Assembly: GCA_034766995.1 (NCBI GenBank)
Contig: CM068317.1
Span: forward strand, 33,059,501-33,123,500
Reading direction: 5' to 3'
DNA length: 64,000 nucleotides
From: Acanthacorydalis orientalis
Taxonomy: Eukaryota; Arthropoda; Insecta; Megaloptera; Corydalidae
The position numbers and the translations under genes are program-made. Each line of letters begins with the position of its first letter. The first letter of the stretch is position 1. This document shows, one piece after another, positions 12,772 to 25,673 of the stretch. The notes under the pieces are model-generated. The model did not search any database. It was not told the origin of the DNA and saw only the letters and a list, made by a program, of their open reading frames with translations.

Positions 12772-12778
12772 TTGTGTG
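12736..12778. repeat. (TA)n(GT)n compound microsatellite
   Basis: About 18 bp of TA, then about 20 bp of GT. Confidence 0.95.
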
Positions 12779-12940
12779 ATTTATTTTTATACATAGCAAA
12801 AATAATTTGGTGATCTCAAATAACCTTCTTGTTGATTATTTTTAATGTATCATTTTTTAATTGAACAGGCGGCGCTTGTTTCATTTAATGTGTTTAAAAT
12901 TTGTTTAGATAATTGTAGTGATTTATTTATTTCCTTTCTC

Positions 12941-12946
12941 ACATAT

Positions 12947-13011
<65 letters not shown>
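12941..13011. repeat. (AC)n(AT)n compound microsatellite
   Basis: A short AC stretch followed by about 54 bp of uninterrupted AT. Confidence 0.97.
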
Positions 13012-13013
<2 letters not shown>

Positions 13014-13420
13014 GTTATTATCTTTTATTAAGAAAGCGATTATTTCCTTAGTAAAAGCACATGATAGATTTGTGCCTGGACTATGTTGTAAAACAAATTA
13101 GATAAAAAAGTAATAAATAGGTTATTGATCTAAAATCTAATAGCCATAAGAGAGTGGTTTATACAAAGATTACAAATTGTGAAATAAAAATTATAAACTT
13201 CTTTAAAACATTTTAAATATTAAATTGAGAAAATATTTAAAGTTTTGTTGATATGAAAAAGATTTAGTAGTATCATTGATGTTACAAATAAATTAGGATA
13301 TTATGATATGTTTAGATAAGAACTTATAATTTTACATTAAAGTGATAGCATATAAACTGTATCAGTAATGATATATTCCGTAAAAAAATGAAGTTGATTT
13401 GCAAAATATCTAACGGTGGC

Positions 13421-13652
13421 TAAATTAACAATGCTTTTTTCTCTACTCCCCATACCACAATTTTTCCTGATTAAAAATGTTCAATAGTTGATTATTGATC
13501 ATTTTTTAATGTTGTACGCATTTCTATATCAATTCAATTATTCTCAAATCGCTAACAAACAGAAAAATATGTACTTATAATAATAAGTGTAAATATAATT
13601 AACTATAGAGCAGGAAACTTTTTTGGAGTTGATGGGGTGAGGAAAAAATAAT
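13421..13652. mobile_element. Foldback element, copy 3 (right arm mostly lost)
   Basis: Begins CTAAATTAACAATG and continues with CTCCCCATACCACAATTTT, TGATTAAAAATGTTCAATAG and TTGATTATTGATCATTTTT, the family left-arm order. The right arm is reduced to an outer fragment, GGAGTTGATGGGGTGAGG, near 13624. An internal deletion is inferred. Confidence 0.7.
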
Positions 13653-14134
13653 TTCTTAAAATTAAGATATCCGTTAGAATATTATACTAAGGATAAATAT
13701 TAGGAATTTTTAATTAAAAAAAAAAAACTTCTTTTAGTAACAGATTCAAAGATTAGAGTAAAAACAGTATTTAAATAAACATTTTTTACTTCTGACTCGA
13801 TAACACAAGTGATATAAAAATATTTGTGAACCAATCTAATATTGAAGTCAGATGAATACATGACTAAATCTTCATTATATTTGATAAATGTATTGGACGT
13901 GGAGTTTCCGTGTCATGGCTTCTAAGAATCTCTGATTTAAATTCTTTTAAACATTCGTGGGTAAATACTTAAAATAACAAGTTAATAAAAGTATGCCTTC
14001 GTGGGTATTCCGGCCGTTTGCTGGTTGCACTACAGGATATATGTTTATAAATTCATCCATATTTAACATGTATAAATTAAAAATATTATTTTTGGTGTCA
14101 TTGATGGGAAAAATAATATGGGATTTTCATTTGT

Positions 14135-14186
14135 ACACATTAATACAGAAAGAACACATTAATACAGAAAGAACACATTAATACAG
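14135..14186. repeat. 19-bp minisatellite
   Basis: The unit ACACATTAATACAGAAAGA is present 2.7 times without mismatch at 14135, 14154 and 14173. A recent local duplication. Confidence 0.95.
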
Positions 14187-14961
14187 TATTTTTGAATATC
14201 AAAAATTATAAATGTACAACTGGATAATGGAAGTGAATTGATTTTTGATTCATAGAATATTATGTAAGAAAAAAAATAAGAAAAACACACACATAATGCA
14301 TATTATTGGTGTTTAAAAATAATACTTTAAAAATTGTTTATAATTCAAACAAATATTAATACCTGTTTTTCATCACAAATACTAGCATTAAAATAACTCT
14401 GATAGATTTTAGCTATATTGAATACCAATAGAATACACAACAAATATTAGTTTTATTTTAAATGTCACATTAAACCATACTGTTCGATACATGCAAATTT
14501 TTTTTACCTGTTCACATTAAAGCATCACTTACTTTTTGTTGTTTTTTTTTTCTTTTTATAGACATCGATTCAAATATTAATTTATAAGACTACTTTTTTA
14601 TTCGAATCATAAATGTCGTCAACAAATAATATTTTTGAACAATAAATATGTTTGATTCGTAGAATTTATATTAAAATACCATTATATCTTAAAAAAAACT
14701 TTTTTTTCCTATTTACATCTATAAAACTTTTTTTTACAATTATTCGAATATTTGAACTGTGGATTGTGAAACCAATATTTGTAAAACTAACTATAGACAA
14801 ACATATATATTTATATTTCATCATATATACAAAAATACATGTGTGGTATATATTTACGTCAAATAAATTTGAATATTGCATTTAAAATGGAATTGGTTCA
14901 ATAAACGGAATATATAAATTATATATACATACACTTATACATGCATTATCTATGCGTATAA

Positions 14962-14964
<3 letters not shown>

Positions 14965-15022
<58 letters not shown>
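14965..15022. repeat. (TA)n microsatellite
   Basis: About 57 bp of pure TA. Confidence 0.97.
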
Positions 15023-15025
<3 letters not shown>

Positions 15026-15644
15026 ATGTATTCATATATTTAAACTAAATGTATACTAGTATTGCTTCATATATTTAATAATGAAATCATGTATAGAAAA
15101 TATGAATGTTCTCGGAACATGACATTTATAATATATCAACCTATTTTATACACATACTCAGACGTGTATGTATAAAAGATATGTCTTTATTTATAAAGAT
15201 TCAATTTCCTTTGACTGATTGTTAATGTTCTGATGTAACTTACATATTTCCAACTACTGTATCTGTTTAATTATCGAAATAATAGAAATTAATTTAAAAT
15301 CATGTTTTGAGTGAAACATAATTTATGTAACGAAATAATGTTTTGTAAAATGATTATTAATATTTGATATTATCAGGCAATAGTTGATATTGTAATATTG
15401 AATGAATTTTGTTCTAAAATAATAAATCAGTTTTATTTGGTACAGATTTGTGTAAAAAAAATATTGTTTTATTTAAGTGTTGTTTGATATTTATTATTTT
15501 TGTTTAAATTATATATATATATACATTCATATACACTATTATTGCGCTGATTAAACATCCAAAACTATTTCTTACTAAAAACCAATGATGTGAAAATCTA
15601 ACTTTTAATATATGATACTCACACAATACAGTTCTGACATTGTG

Positions 15645-15850
15645 AATAAATTTACAACTAAATTCGTTTTTCATCCCAAAAACCTTGTGATCAAAAATCT
15701 TCTTAGAAGTATTAAAGTACAGAAAAATATGAATTTTCTGCACCTTAGCACCCTGAAGATAATTGGAATCTTCATTGAAATGTGCATAAGCAATAATTAG
15801 AAATTATCAATAATGATTTATTGAACATTTTTTATTGTTTGTGGTTTCAA
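15645..15850. mobile_element. Foldback element, copy 4 (left arm deleted internally)
   Basis: The left arm keeps only AATTCGTTTTTCATCCCAAA and TGATCAAAAATC. The right arm is well kept: CACCCTGAAGATAATTGG, CATTGAAATGTGCATAAGCA, ATAATGATTTATTGAACATT and TTGTTTGTGGTTT. It supplies a good right-arm reference sequence. Confidence 0.75.
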
Positions 15851-15999
15851 ACAGTTAATAATAATTTTAAAATAAAACTCGTTGATTTATTTTTTTATTG
15901 TTATGGCATTTTTAAAGTAATATTAAAAATGAAAGCCATTTTCATAATGAAACATGAGAGAGTGTAAAGTTTTAAATTTAATGCTACGATCCTGTGTTT

Positions 16000-16315
16000 A
16001 TCGGTCTACCGGCCTTAACATTTATGTACGATCGCCTCAATGAAGATAAATGTATACAAACAGTTTGACAGCCTCTTCCCAAACTGTCAATCTGGAACAC
16101 CCATACATTAAACAATTAATTGGATATTGTTTCCCTCGATTTGAAATCGAAATACGTACATTGGTATATGTATATTTTACTGGTTGTATTTACAATTTTA
16201 GATTGGAAGTCAAGTTGGACATTTGGTTTACACTGTAAAACAATTTGCAACCGGCACTGATTGAAAGATGTATGTTGTGACTTGATAAACATCCAGTACA
16301 CGTTCAGTTTAAATA
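16000..16315. promoter_or_regulatory. Candidate regulatory island with homeodomain/TALE-like motifs
   Basis: About 300 bp less AT-rich than its flanks. TTGACAG (16065-16071) and CTGTCAA (16084-16090) form an inverted pair of TGACAG-type sites, the known binding core of Meis/Prep/TGIF TALE homeodomain factors. CAATTAATTG (16113-16122) is a perfect palindrome containing a paired TAAT homeodomain core. A further TCGATTTGAAATCGA palindrome lies at about 16137-16151. Open frames overlap on both strands (16050-16238 plus, 16116-16301 minus) without recognisable domains. A conserved non-coding element is the preferred reading; function is inference. Confidence 0.35.
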
Positions 16316-16319
16316 TAAA

Positions 16320-18890
16320 ATATTTTTAGATACTTTTTTGATAAGAAAAGTTCTCTTATAAAATATATGTAAAAGTAAAATACCCTTAACCTATATAAAT
16401 TACAAATAAATATGTTTGACACAGTTTCATCTTCAACATTCAATTGGAAATTTAAATATAGTACATGTTTTTAATATATTTTTATAAGAGTTTTTTTATA
16501 GCTCTCTTAAATTAAAATAAACGGAATTAAAACATTTTATTTTCTGATATTATTCAGCTACGAAATTTCTTAAAGAAATGCAAATAAAACAATCTGAACA
16601 CTTCTCATTTTGTGATATTTTTCCTAAAACAGGCAATGATTTTATAAACATCAGTATGTTTCTTAAATTAAGTATATATTTTTCTCTGAACTGAAAAAAT
16701 ATGAGGGCAATGAAGTATATGTAAACCAATCAGATAAACAGCCCAATCAGTTATACAATTTAATGTTTTATCGATTGGTACGTTTATGGTCAACTTTACG
16801 ATTGGAGAGAGGAGGATTTTATTTTACCTCTGTGGAGAAATAACATGCACAATATGCCTCTCATAAAATCATATGTATAAGCACGTAAATACACATACAA
16901 GCTAGTTTACGAATGAAATATATTTTTAAAATTGTTTATAAGGTGGTTTATTTGTAAAAAATTTTGGATCATATATTTTTATCTTCGAAGTTTATTTTAA
17001 TCGAGAAAATGTTTTAGATGACTTTCATCTCTATTAAAACCTTATAAGTTAATTTGCCTTCTATAAGCAAATAATAATATATGTTTGTCACTTGTTGCAG
17101 AAAAGTTAATAATTTATTTCCAAGAAGTTCAAAATGTAACGATATATATATATATATATATAATATGTGTATGTTTAACTTTTACAGTTGTTTCCTTTTT
17201 CTACTCTTAATATTTGTACAATTTTATTTTAAAACTTTATCTTTGAATCATTTGCGACTTTCTATTTTTTTTACACATAATTCTGTAGTAAAATTCTAAT
17301 GTAGATTAGTATTTTCTAAAATCAATTAATTTTAAAATTATAAGAGACACCATGACATTTTAGTTCAAAAACTATTTTATGATTTGTAAGAAGGTGAAAA
17401 TCAATTTATCAAATTGATATAAAGGTATTTTCCTTTCTCTTTATCGTCACATTTTTATAACTATTATCATATTGTATTCACTTCAATATTTTTCTTTATT
17501 TTATAATAGATTTGCACAAAATAAATTTATTTTTCGTCTATTTTTAGTCAAAGTATTGTTATTTTTTCCTTTGCTTCTCGCCTTTCCTTTCAATACTTTT
17601 TTAGTACCAATTTTCAATTCTCCTTAGCAGCTATACTTTCTTTTTACTCTGAATTATAAATTTATTTTTATTCAATTACCTAGTCATTTTACAGTCCAAT
17701 TTGGTTTGAGTTGGATGAGAGGTTGTCAGATTTTTTCTAAAATATATTTTACTCTTTTGATTTGGTTATTAAAAAAAATCAACTTTTTTATTGGTCATAT
17801 ACTACCAGTACACCAATCACATTTTTGGCTTGAAATTTATAATTTACTTGTATTAAACATTATAGATTTTGAAGAAAATGTATTTAAAAAATTACATGAA
17901 CTAAAATTTTTATTGTTACCATTGTCATTATTTCTTAATTTAGAAGAATGGAATTTTAAATGCTGATCCAGATATATTATTCCTTTTGTATAGAATTATT
18001 GTTCTCTCCAAAGTTATGATTGTTAATAATGTTATCTAATAATATTTCATAACATATAAGTACAAATCAAAACGTTCTCAGAATAATACTAATGCCCTCT
18101 TAACTATATTATTGCTTTTGCGAAAAATTACCTAGAAAACTGGGTTAATAAATTTTGTTTCATCATAACAATAGAGTATTACATTTATTGAATGTTTTAA
18201 AGACACATTTGTTCAGAACTTCGATGAGATTTGCTCTCTGTCTACCCGACAATTCAGATTACGATTTTTCTTTTTTTTCTTTTTCTTAAAATTAAAATAT
18301 TGAATGAAGAATATGAATAAAATAAAATATGAATATATTAAATTTATGATGCCAAATTAGCAGTTTTTAATTAATATCAATCAAATGACTAAATATTCGA
18401 ATGAAATTCATTAGAATGATGACAATATCCACCCAAACTATATGAATAGTTCGATGATAGATTTGTAGAAAAATAAGTTTAAAATAAACGTTTCTTTTGT
18501 TTTTGTGAAATACTTCCAGCAATTTTTTTAGTCTCGTATCATTTATCAATCTATAAAAGTAATATACAATAGGAATTCTTTAAGTACAGACCTTTTAAAA
18601 AATAATATTTTATATGCAATTCGAAAAAGTTTTAAATAAAATGTTTATATAAAAGTTTTGCGTCATGACATAAAAAACAAAAGAAATTTTATATGTCATT
18701 GTCAAAAATGAAACATTTACTTTATGTGTATATAACAAATAAAATAGAATATAAATAAATTTTAAAAATCAATAAAAACCTAATAAATATTACATATAAA
18801 AATAATTGTGTTCACTGTTTCTAATATCATAAATATTTTCAATAACTTATGACTTGTATAGCTTATATTATATTTTTATTGATACATCTA

Positions 18891-18945
<55 letters not shown>

Positions 18946-19800
18946 TGATTAGTTTTGTTTACCTAAGGTCATTGATTTCCCAGTCGTTGACCATTTGTTT
19001 GTGAATAATATGTTAAATGATTAATTGTGTTGATTTTCTTTGTCTACGAATAGTTAGAAACAATAACATGAGTATATTCTCATACATTGTTGATCATTTC
19101 GAACAACTACAATTAACTTACAATAGAAATAGGAAAATATGAAAATCTTTACACGATTTGAATATAAGCTTCGTTTCCTCATAGCAATAAATATTATTTA
19201 TACGACCTTTACTCGATTAGGTCCTAATAAATCATAGCTATTTTTAGTATTTGGTTTCATGCCAATATATTTACATCTAAGTACTGTGATTCTCAAGATC
19301 AACTACTAGGAAATTTCATACAGATCATCAATAACTGCCAGGGATATATTACTATGAATAATACATATTTGAAGGTACAAAACAAGTTTTTATTTTTCAC
19401 TGTAGATTTACTTAAATCACTCGTTTAACTTTTGTTCTTCGTTATTGTTGTCAACAGTATTTAGCATATTTAATTTTTAGATCGAGAACTTAAAATGTCT
19501 TTAAAAGTGTCGTTGAAAATTATTAAAAACTGTTTTAATTTTATCTTTATAATATTATAAAATAAAAGTCTACTTTACTAAATAACTAGTCCATATAATA
19601 TTTTCATAAATTCATATTTTTTTAAATAAATGTGGTTTTAGTATTAAATATCCATTTTAAAATAATTTTTGTAATATGAAAGTATATAATATCTTTATTA
19701 AAATCATGTGTTTCTTTTTAATTGACGAAATTGGCTTTTCAGAAAATAATCTTTTCAATAACTGTTGAGTCTGTTTAATGTTTTTCTATTTACTGTTTAT
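16320..19800. other. Non-coding block, 16.3-19.8 kb
   Basis: One long TA tract (18891-18943) and a short one near 17143. The frame at 17706-17966 (86 codons, hydrophobic, Leu/Phe-rich) has no domain that I recognise and is a likely chance frame. Nothing else is supportable. Confidence 0.7.
18891..18943. repeat. (TA)n microsatellite
   Basis: About 53 bp of TA with one TG near the start. Confidence 0.97.
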
Positions 19801-19816
19801 TATAGATTTGAATATC

Positions 19817-20017
19817 CAGTGGATTCTCAGACGACGAGAATTTTTATTTTTTAACCGAATATATCGTTAATCGAAACAGTTTTTTCGACAAGCATTACAT
19901 GCTTTTCGTGACTGTCGTTAATATAATTTGTGTTAATCAAATTGAAAGTTCTTCGAAAAGGCAATTCATTAGTTGTAAATTTGTTGTTCGCACCGCTCGT
20001 TAACCGAGAATCCGCTG
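19817..20017. mobile_element. pogo/Tigger-like MITE, 201 bp
   Basis: The ends are inverted repeats: CAGTGGATTCTCAGACGACG at the left and, read on the minus strand, CAGCGGATTCTCGGTTAACG at the right. They share CAG-GGATTCTC and ACGAG. TA follows directly at the right (20018-20019); the left flank reads TC, so the TA duplication may be mutated. Several internal copies of a CGTTAAYCGA-like motif occur (19865, 19914, 19998), typical of subterminal binding sites. There is no transposase frame, so it is non-autonomous. The Tc1/mariner pogo-Tigger assignment rests on the CAG-type terminus, the GTTAACGAG motif and the TA flank. Confidence 0.65.
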
Positions 20018-20154
20018 TATTTTGATTTTTTATAGATTTTTATGAAATTTTAAAATTTTCGTTACACCTTTTTCATTATGAATTATCTATAGGTAGTTTA
20101 AAGTTAAACAGACGTTCAATGAATTATAATTTTATTTCTGTTTCATTGCCTGTT

Positions 20155-20318
20155 TTCATTTACAAATGAATTTTTCACTCATCCATAAACTACAAAAAAT
20201 TCTTGTAATCAAAAATGTTTAATAAATGATTATTGATCATGTTTATTTATTGCTAATGGGATTTTTTATGACAATGCGATCATCTACAGAACGCCAAGCT
20301 ATAGATTCATTTTCTGCT
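20155..20318 (+). mobile_element. Foldback element, copy 5 (left arm only)
   Basis: Contains ACAAATGAATTTTTCACTCA, CCATAAACTACAAAAAATT, GTAATCAAAAATGTTTAATA, AATGATTATTGATCATG and ACAATGCGATCATCTACAG. These are in family left-arm order, with no right arm following. Confidence 0.75.
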
Positions 20319-20648
20319 TAATCGTGTTTTTAATAAAAAAATATTTGAGTTTTGGTTGGCAAAGAATTAAAATAGAAAAATATAAATGAATAATTTACTA
20401 CTTCTTATGTATAATTTTTTATTTTATTTTTTGTATTACTTAATTTAGTACATATCAAAAAAAATATATTTTTTTAAATTTTTTAAAAAAATTATTTACA
20501 TTTTAAAATATTTTTTGAAATGTCATGGAGTACAGCCGATGTATTATTATTGTTCTAACTATGAATTTTAAAATCAAATATAAAATCATTACAAAACTTT
20601 TTAAAAATAATCTTGAATATGAAAGCCACTGTTTTTAAATAACTTAGT

Positions 20649-20684
20649 AATAAAATCTTATAGCAAAAAAAAAAAAAAAAAAAA
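20649..20684 (+). repeat. AATAAA followed by A20, retrocopy-like 3' end
   Basis: AATAAA at 20649-20654 is followed after 10 bp by an uninterrupted run of 20 A (20665-20684). This is the order left by reverse transcription of a polyadenylated RNA. The upstream 400 bp is AT-rich and has no recognisable source gene or tRNA-like head, so a chance A-run is possible. Confidence 0.35.
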
Positions 20685-21752
20685 CACGTATTAATATGCG
20701 AATTGTATTTTCATCATTAATATTCGTCATAATCGTTTCCGAGTATTAAAATGCATTATTAAATATTCTAAAAACTTGCAATTAATTAAAAATTGTCACG
20801 TGGTCACTTTTGAGGTCATAAAGACTATTTAAATGAAAACCACTACCTTATTGCATATGCAATAAAAAAAATAAGAAACACTTGTTCAGTGCTTTCGAAT
20901 GCAGTACATAATTGTTACATTAAATAATCATAATATTTTATAAATATCAATAAACATACTGTGTTACAAAAATATTACCACCATTGTTAATTACTATATA
21001 AAGTATAGTAATTATATTCTTGTGGTTCTAAATGAAATAAATTTCAAAATTGTACGTACAATGAAGAAACCCGTCATAAATTAATTGAATTTATGGAAAA
21101 TTCATTATATTCAGGTGAATTTTCAGTATATACATATACGAGTATATATAGAGAAAAAGAGAGAAAATTAATTGTAATGAAAATAATAACAAGAGATAGA
21201 GAGAAACTCTATTCAGTACGATCTCATAAATGTAAATTTAACTCATTCTAAGATAATCAAACTTTTTAAAAGTATTTAAATTATTTTCAGTGTCAGGTAA
21301 AAAAATAACATCATATTTTATGAATTCGACAATATTTTACACTTATCGTCTTCTTACTACATTAATTTTTACGAGGAAAGTTGTTTATAAGTACGTCGTT
21401 CTTTTTAGGAGCTCGTTGTCTTGTAAATTGGAAAAATATGTGAAAATATGACATGATTATACACAAACTTATACATATATGTGTATATATATATATATAT
21501 AATATAAAATAAAAATAAATACAAACAAATCACGATACATGTAATTAAAGTTGAATACAAAAAGACTGTTTCAACACGAAGTTAAGATATTCTCATTTAA
21601 TATTTACTAATGTTTGTTTCTTTTTTACAGGTAAGTTTTTGAAAGTTTGATTGACGACTAATATATGGTAAGGTTAATTTATGAATTAATATGTTTCGTA
21701 AATGTCACAAATTGAAAATATTACATCTTTTTGAAGACAGAAACAGTAACTG

Positions 21753-21764
21753 AATATATACATA

Positions 21765-21817
<53 letters not shown>
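21753..21817. repeat. (TA)n microsatellite
   Basis: TA with two TACA interruptions near its left end. Confidence 0.96.
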
Positions 21818-21820
<3 letters not shown>

Positions 21821-21956
21821 TTAATTAAAAATAATAAGGAATTTCTTAAAAAATATTGAATTATAGTACAGTGAATTTGTCAATAGGATGATAGATAATT
21901 AAAGATAATATTTAAAGGTAACTAATAATAATTTTCATAGGTAACAGTATGTACTT

Positions 21957-21959
<3 letters not shown>

Positions 21960-22031
<72 letters not shown>
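21960..22031. repeat. (TA)n microsatellite
   Basis: About 72 bp of uninterrupted TA. Confidence 0.98.
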
Positions 22032-22034
<3 letters not shown>

Positions 22035-22919
22035 GTTTAATAATCTACAATAAATTGAATATTTTTTTAATTTTTTTAGTTTCTTTGTTACAGGCTTTAA
22101 AATTAATTTTCCATAATTTTTTTTAAAAGTTAATCAACCTTTAAATATTTTTTCTAATATCAGAATAAAATTATTTAATTATTTAAAACTGAAAATCGTT
22201 TTAATTTCTAACTTATTAGTATACATAATAACTATTTTATTCATATTATTATACAAATTACATAGAAATAAAAAAAATAGTTTAACATAAAAAATGTACA
22301 ATTATTGTAAATTAACGAATACAGTTTGTGTATAAAATAATTAATAAGTCTATTATAAACATAAATGAAAGAAAACCGTTTTAAGACATAACAAAGTGAG
22401 TTGTGTATCATCATTAACATCCTGTTTCATAACCCCAACTGAAAATTCACTCCCTTGAGGCTACCAAAAATTTATGTTCGCTACATAAACAAATAATTTT
22501 CAGTATATTTATTAAATATCATTAAATGAACTGTATATAATTTACATTCTAAATTCAATTTTATACATTAAATTTATTTAATTCGTTTAATTTGACAAAT
22601 AAATTCGTTTAATTAATTTTGAATAGTTATACATTTAATGTATCAAAATTTATTGTATTGCTTCTGAATTATTGTTATCCTTAATCGATTGGAAGTTTTG
22701 AATTTGTTCTTGTATTTGAAGTTGGACTCAGGACATTTTCAATAAGAAAATAATTGTCGCAGATATTTTAGTATTTGTTTTTATGACATACTAAATAAAC
22801 TATATTGGAAAAGTAAAAAAAATTACATTATTTATTAATTGCAAATTTATACATAAAATAAAAAATCACAGTTTAATAATTGATATTTAAATATTTATTA
22901 AGAATATTACTTTTAAATT

Positions 22920-23327
22920 TTGTATATAAAAAATAGTTTCTTTTTCAAAAATTTTTCCCACGTATTGTTATATAAAAATGCTTATTTTATCAATATTTTG
23001 TATAACAAAAATAGAATAACGCTGACCTGTCATTTTAATATCTCTTACAAACGATCTTATTCCATTTCAAAATCCAAATACCGTTATAGCAGTTGGTACC
23101 TTACCAGCAAGTATCGATTCGAGTGTATTAAACTAGAAACTAAAATCACATTACAGTTATTTGATTTTTTATGTCAAACGTTCACGAATGTTTTGAAATT
23201 GCGAATAAATATTTTGTTAAGTAAACGACAAACATTAAGAATTTCTTTTCATAATTTACAAGTCGGTGCTAGAAACTACTGTTCTATTTTTATTTATAAC
23301 ACTGATAAACATAATAATATATTTTAA
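22920..23327 (+). other. Longest open frame in the window, unassigned
   Basis: 135 codons open from 22920 (TTG) without using a microsatellite. The reading is rich in Tyr, Ser, Lys and Ile with a Tyr/Ser/Lys run (KRSYSISKSKYRYSSW) at about residues 44-59. No signal peptide, zinc-binding or catalytic motif is recognised. The 3' two thirds and the 120 bp after the stop are less AT-rich than the flanks. A crude composition estimate gives a few percent chance of one such frame in 64 kb. It could be an exon, a decayed element or chance. Confidence 0.15.
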
Positions 23328-23329
23328 AT

Positions 23330-23460
23330 AAGAGAGATTTATGCTTGTACGCGGCTAAATAATTTACAGGCAATAATAAATGCCGATAAATAAAACTGAT
23401 CGACAGCGAACGTTCTTAAATAATGTGGATACTGCTCGTCACTAATAATAACTGTTTATA
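23330..23460. other. Low-AT island after the 135-codon frame
   Basis: Contains GGCAATAATAAATGCC, in which GGCA and TGCC pair around an AATAAA core, and several CpG (TACGCGGC, GATCGACAGCGAACG). It may form one unit with the preceding open frame. No function assigned. Confidence 0.25.
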
Positions 23461-23479
23461 TGTTTTTGTAGTATGAAAA

Positions 23480-23483
<4 letters not shown>

Positions 23484-23520
<37 letters not shown>

Positions 23521-23533
23521 GTATATATATATA
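23484..23533. repeat. Interrupted (TA)n microsatellite
   Basis: TA with TATG interruptions. Confidence 0.95.
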
Positions 23534-25102
23534 AATACTGTTTTCATTATATATTCTTTTAAAACCAGTGTCTGTAAAAATCTGAAATGTAAATTAATTT
23601 TAAAAATAAATATTGTAATTTCACTAATTAATTAAGTGATAATAACTGTAATTATAGAAACATTTTTTCTAGTTAAAAATAAATCTTAAATTATTTATTA
23701 AAACATTTTTTTACATTTGGTTTTTCAGCACAGAGAAAATATTTTTCAATCTTTGTAGAATTGTTGGTCTATGATAGTTCTGATTTGTACAGATAATATT
23801 ATTTCTTATAGACATATATTCATTCCCTTCCGTATTTTGACAAATAACATCCGGTATTAAAATATTACATAGAAAAAATATTACTCAACGAAATTCTTAT
23901 TTTTCACGTAATTATTTATATTTGATATTTATTTTTTAAGTCATCATTTAGTTGGCTTATATAATATTTATTGTTTTAAACTTAAAAGTGAACGATTTTT
24001 AACATTATTTGTTTCTTTAAAATTATTGATAATAAAAGAAAAAGCTTGCATAACGATAATGCGATTCTTACTGAAGTACTGAGATAATGTGCGAAATATC
24101 AATAATAACCTGTAAACATAGAAAAAATTTCACAAAATAAAACAATCACGTTTAACATTCTAAAAAATCTTGGTGTGGAAAGTGCTGGAAATTGAATTCA
24201 GTCTCGTAGTCTGGAACTACTTATTTCTTCAAAACCTTCCTTTAATAAAAGAATAAAAAAGGAATTTTTAGCAACTAATAGTTGATTTCGAATTTAATTC
24301 TTCTTGATTTAATGTATCCTAAGCAGAAATTTATTTATTATTGAGTATTGACATTAAAATATAAGAAACATAATAAAGTTTGTAGGATTTGAGAAACAAA
24401 TCAATAAAAATATTTTATAGTTTTTATTTTAATCTTCATATAATATTCATATAAAAAATGAAAGTAAATAAAAAATTCAGATATAGCAGTAAGTATATAA
24501 ATATATATTTTTTTAGAATTGTGTTTACTCTTCATTCAATTATCTTTCAAATACTCCACTTTTTTTTTAAGACTCGAATTTTTTATTTTTTGCAAATAAA
24601 CTTGTAAATATAATTGTTTAAAGACACATGCAATTTCGTTCTTTGAATGTTTACTTCAACGAAGTTCTTTAAAGAATAAAATTATATAAACTTTTTTGAT
24701 TTCAAAAAAAAAAATAATAAATATGAAGAGGCGTTTGTTTCACAATAGATGTTATTTTAAAATTACATTAAATGCAATACTATGACGTTTTGAAAAAGAT
24801 TTACCCTTTGTATTAATTTCTACACAAACCAAAAATCTACTCAATAAACTTTCATTTGCCTTGATTCTTAATTGCCGCCGAATGTAACTATTTGACTTTA
24901 AATAAGAATTAATTGAGATTGAAACAGCTGATATGAACTATTTGTGACATTTTATACATGTTTATTGGAAATTTTGTTGAATAATTTATTTATATATTAT
25001 GTAACTACATTTTCATTGTTAGTCAAGTATACTTTTTTAAAAAAAACTTCTTAAAAAATGCAGTTTAAAAATAAATTCTTGTTGAAATAAAATATACTTA
25101 TA

Positions 25103-25103
25103 T

Positions 25104-25169
<66 letters not shown>

Positions 25170-25170
25170 A
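25103..25170. repeat. (TA)n microsatellite
   Basis: TA with one TACA; about 50 bp pure. Confidence 0.97.
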
Positions 25171-25609
25171 ATATATATTTAAATTCTTATCTTTAGTCAT
25201 ATTTTGTGAAGTAAAAATGGTTACATTACATTTTTTACTTTTTATATTATGATAATTTGATAAAAAGAATAAGGTATATATGTATATTATATGTAATATA
25301 AAATAAAGTAACTATTTAATTTGACTTTTGCAATTTATACGACACACTTCTCGTAGGCAAATCAATCATCATTGAATAATGTTCGCTTAATGTAATCATT
25401 TGACATTTTTGTACATTTCTGTTATGTACAAATATTATGCATAATTCTCTAAATCATTTATTCAAATTTTATTGAAATCAGTAATTTTAAGTCAGTTAAA
25501 AAATGCATTTTAGTGAAATATAACTAAAGTATATTTATGATAATTAGTATTTATTTGTAATTTTTGAATTCTACAAGTCAATTACTTTAAAAACAAAAAA
25601 CATATGTGT

Positions 25610-25610
<1 letters not shown>

Positions 25611-25644
<34 letters not shown>

Positions 25645-25673
25645 ATATATATATATATATACACACACACACG
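25611..25673. repeat. (GT/TA)n(AC)n compound microsatellite
   Basis: GTGTA start, TA core broken by TTG, and AC at the right. Confidence 0.96.

Noticed and set aside
14135..14186. Short direct repeats considered as a CRISPR array
   Set aside because: The repeats are immediately tandem with no spacers, only 2.7 units, in animal-type DNA.
17706..17966. 86-codon hydrophobic frame
   Set aside because: Phe/Leu/Ile richness follows from T-rich codons. No membrane-protein family features and no start context.
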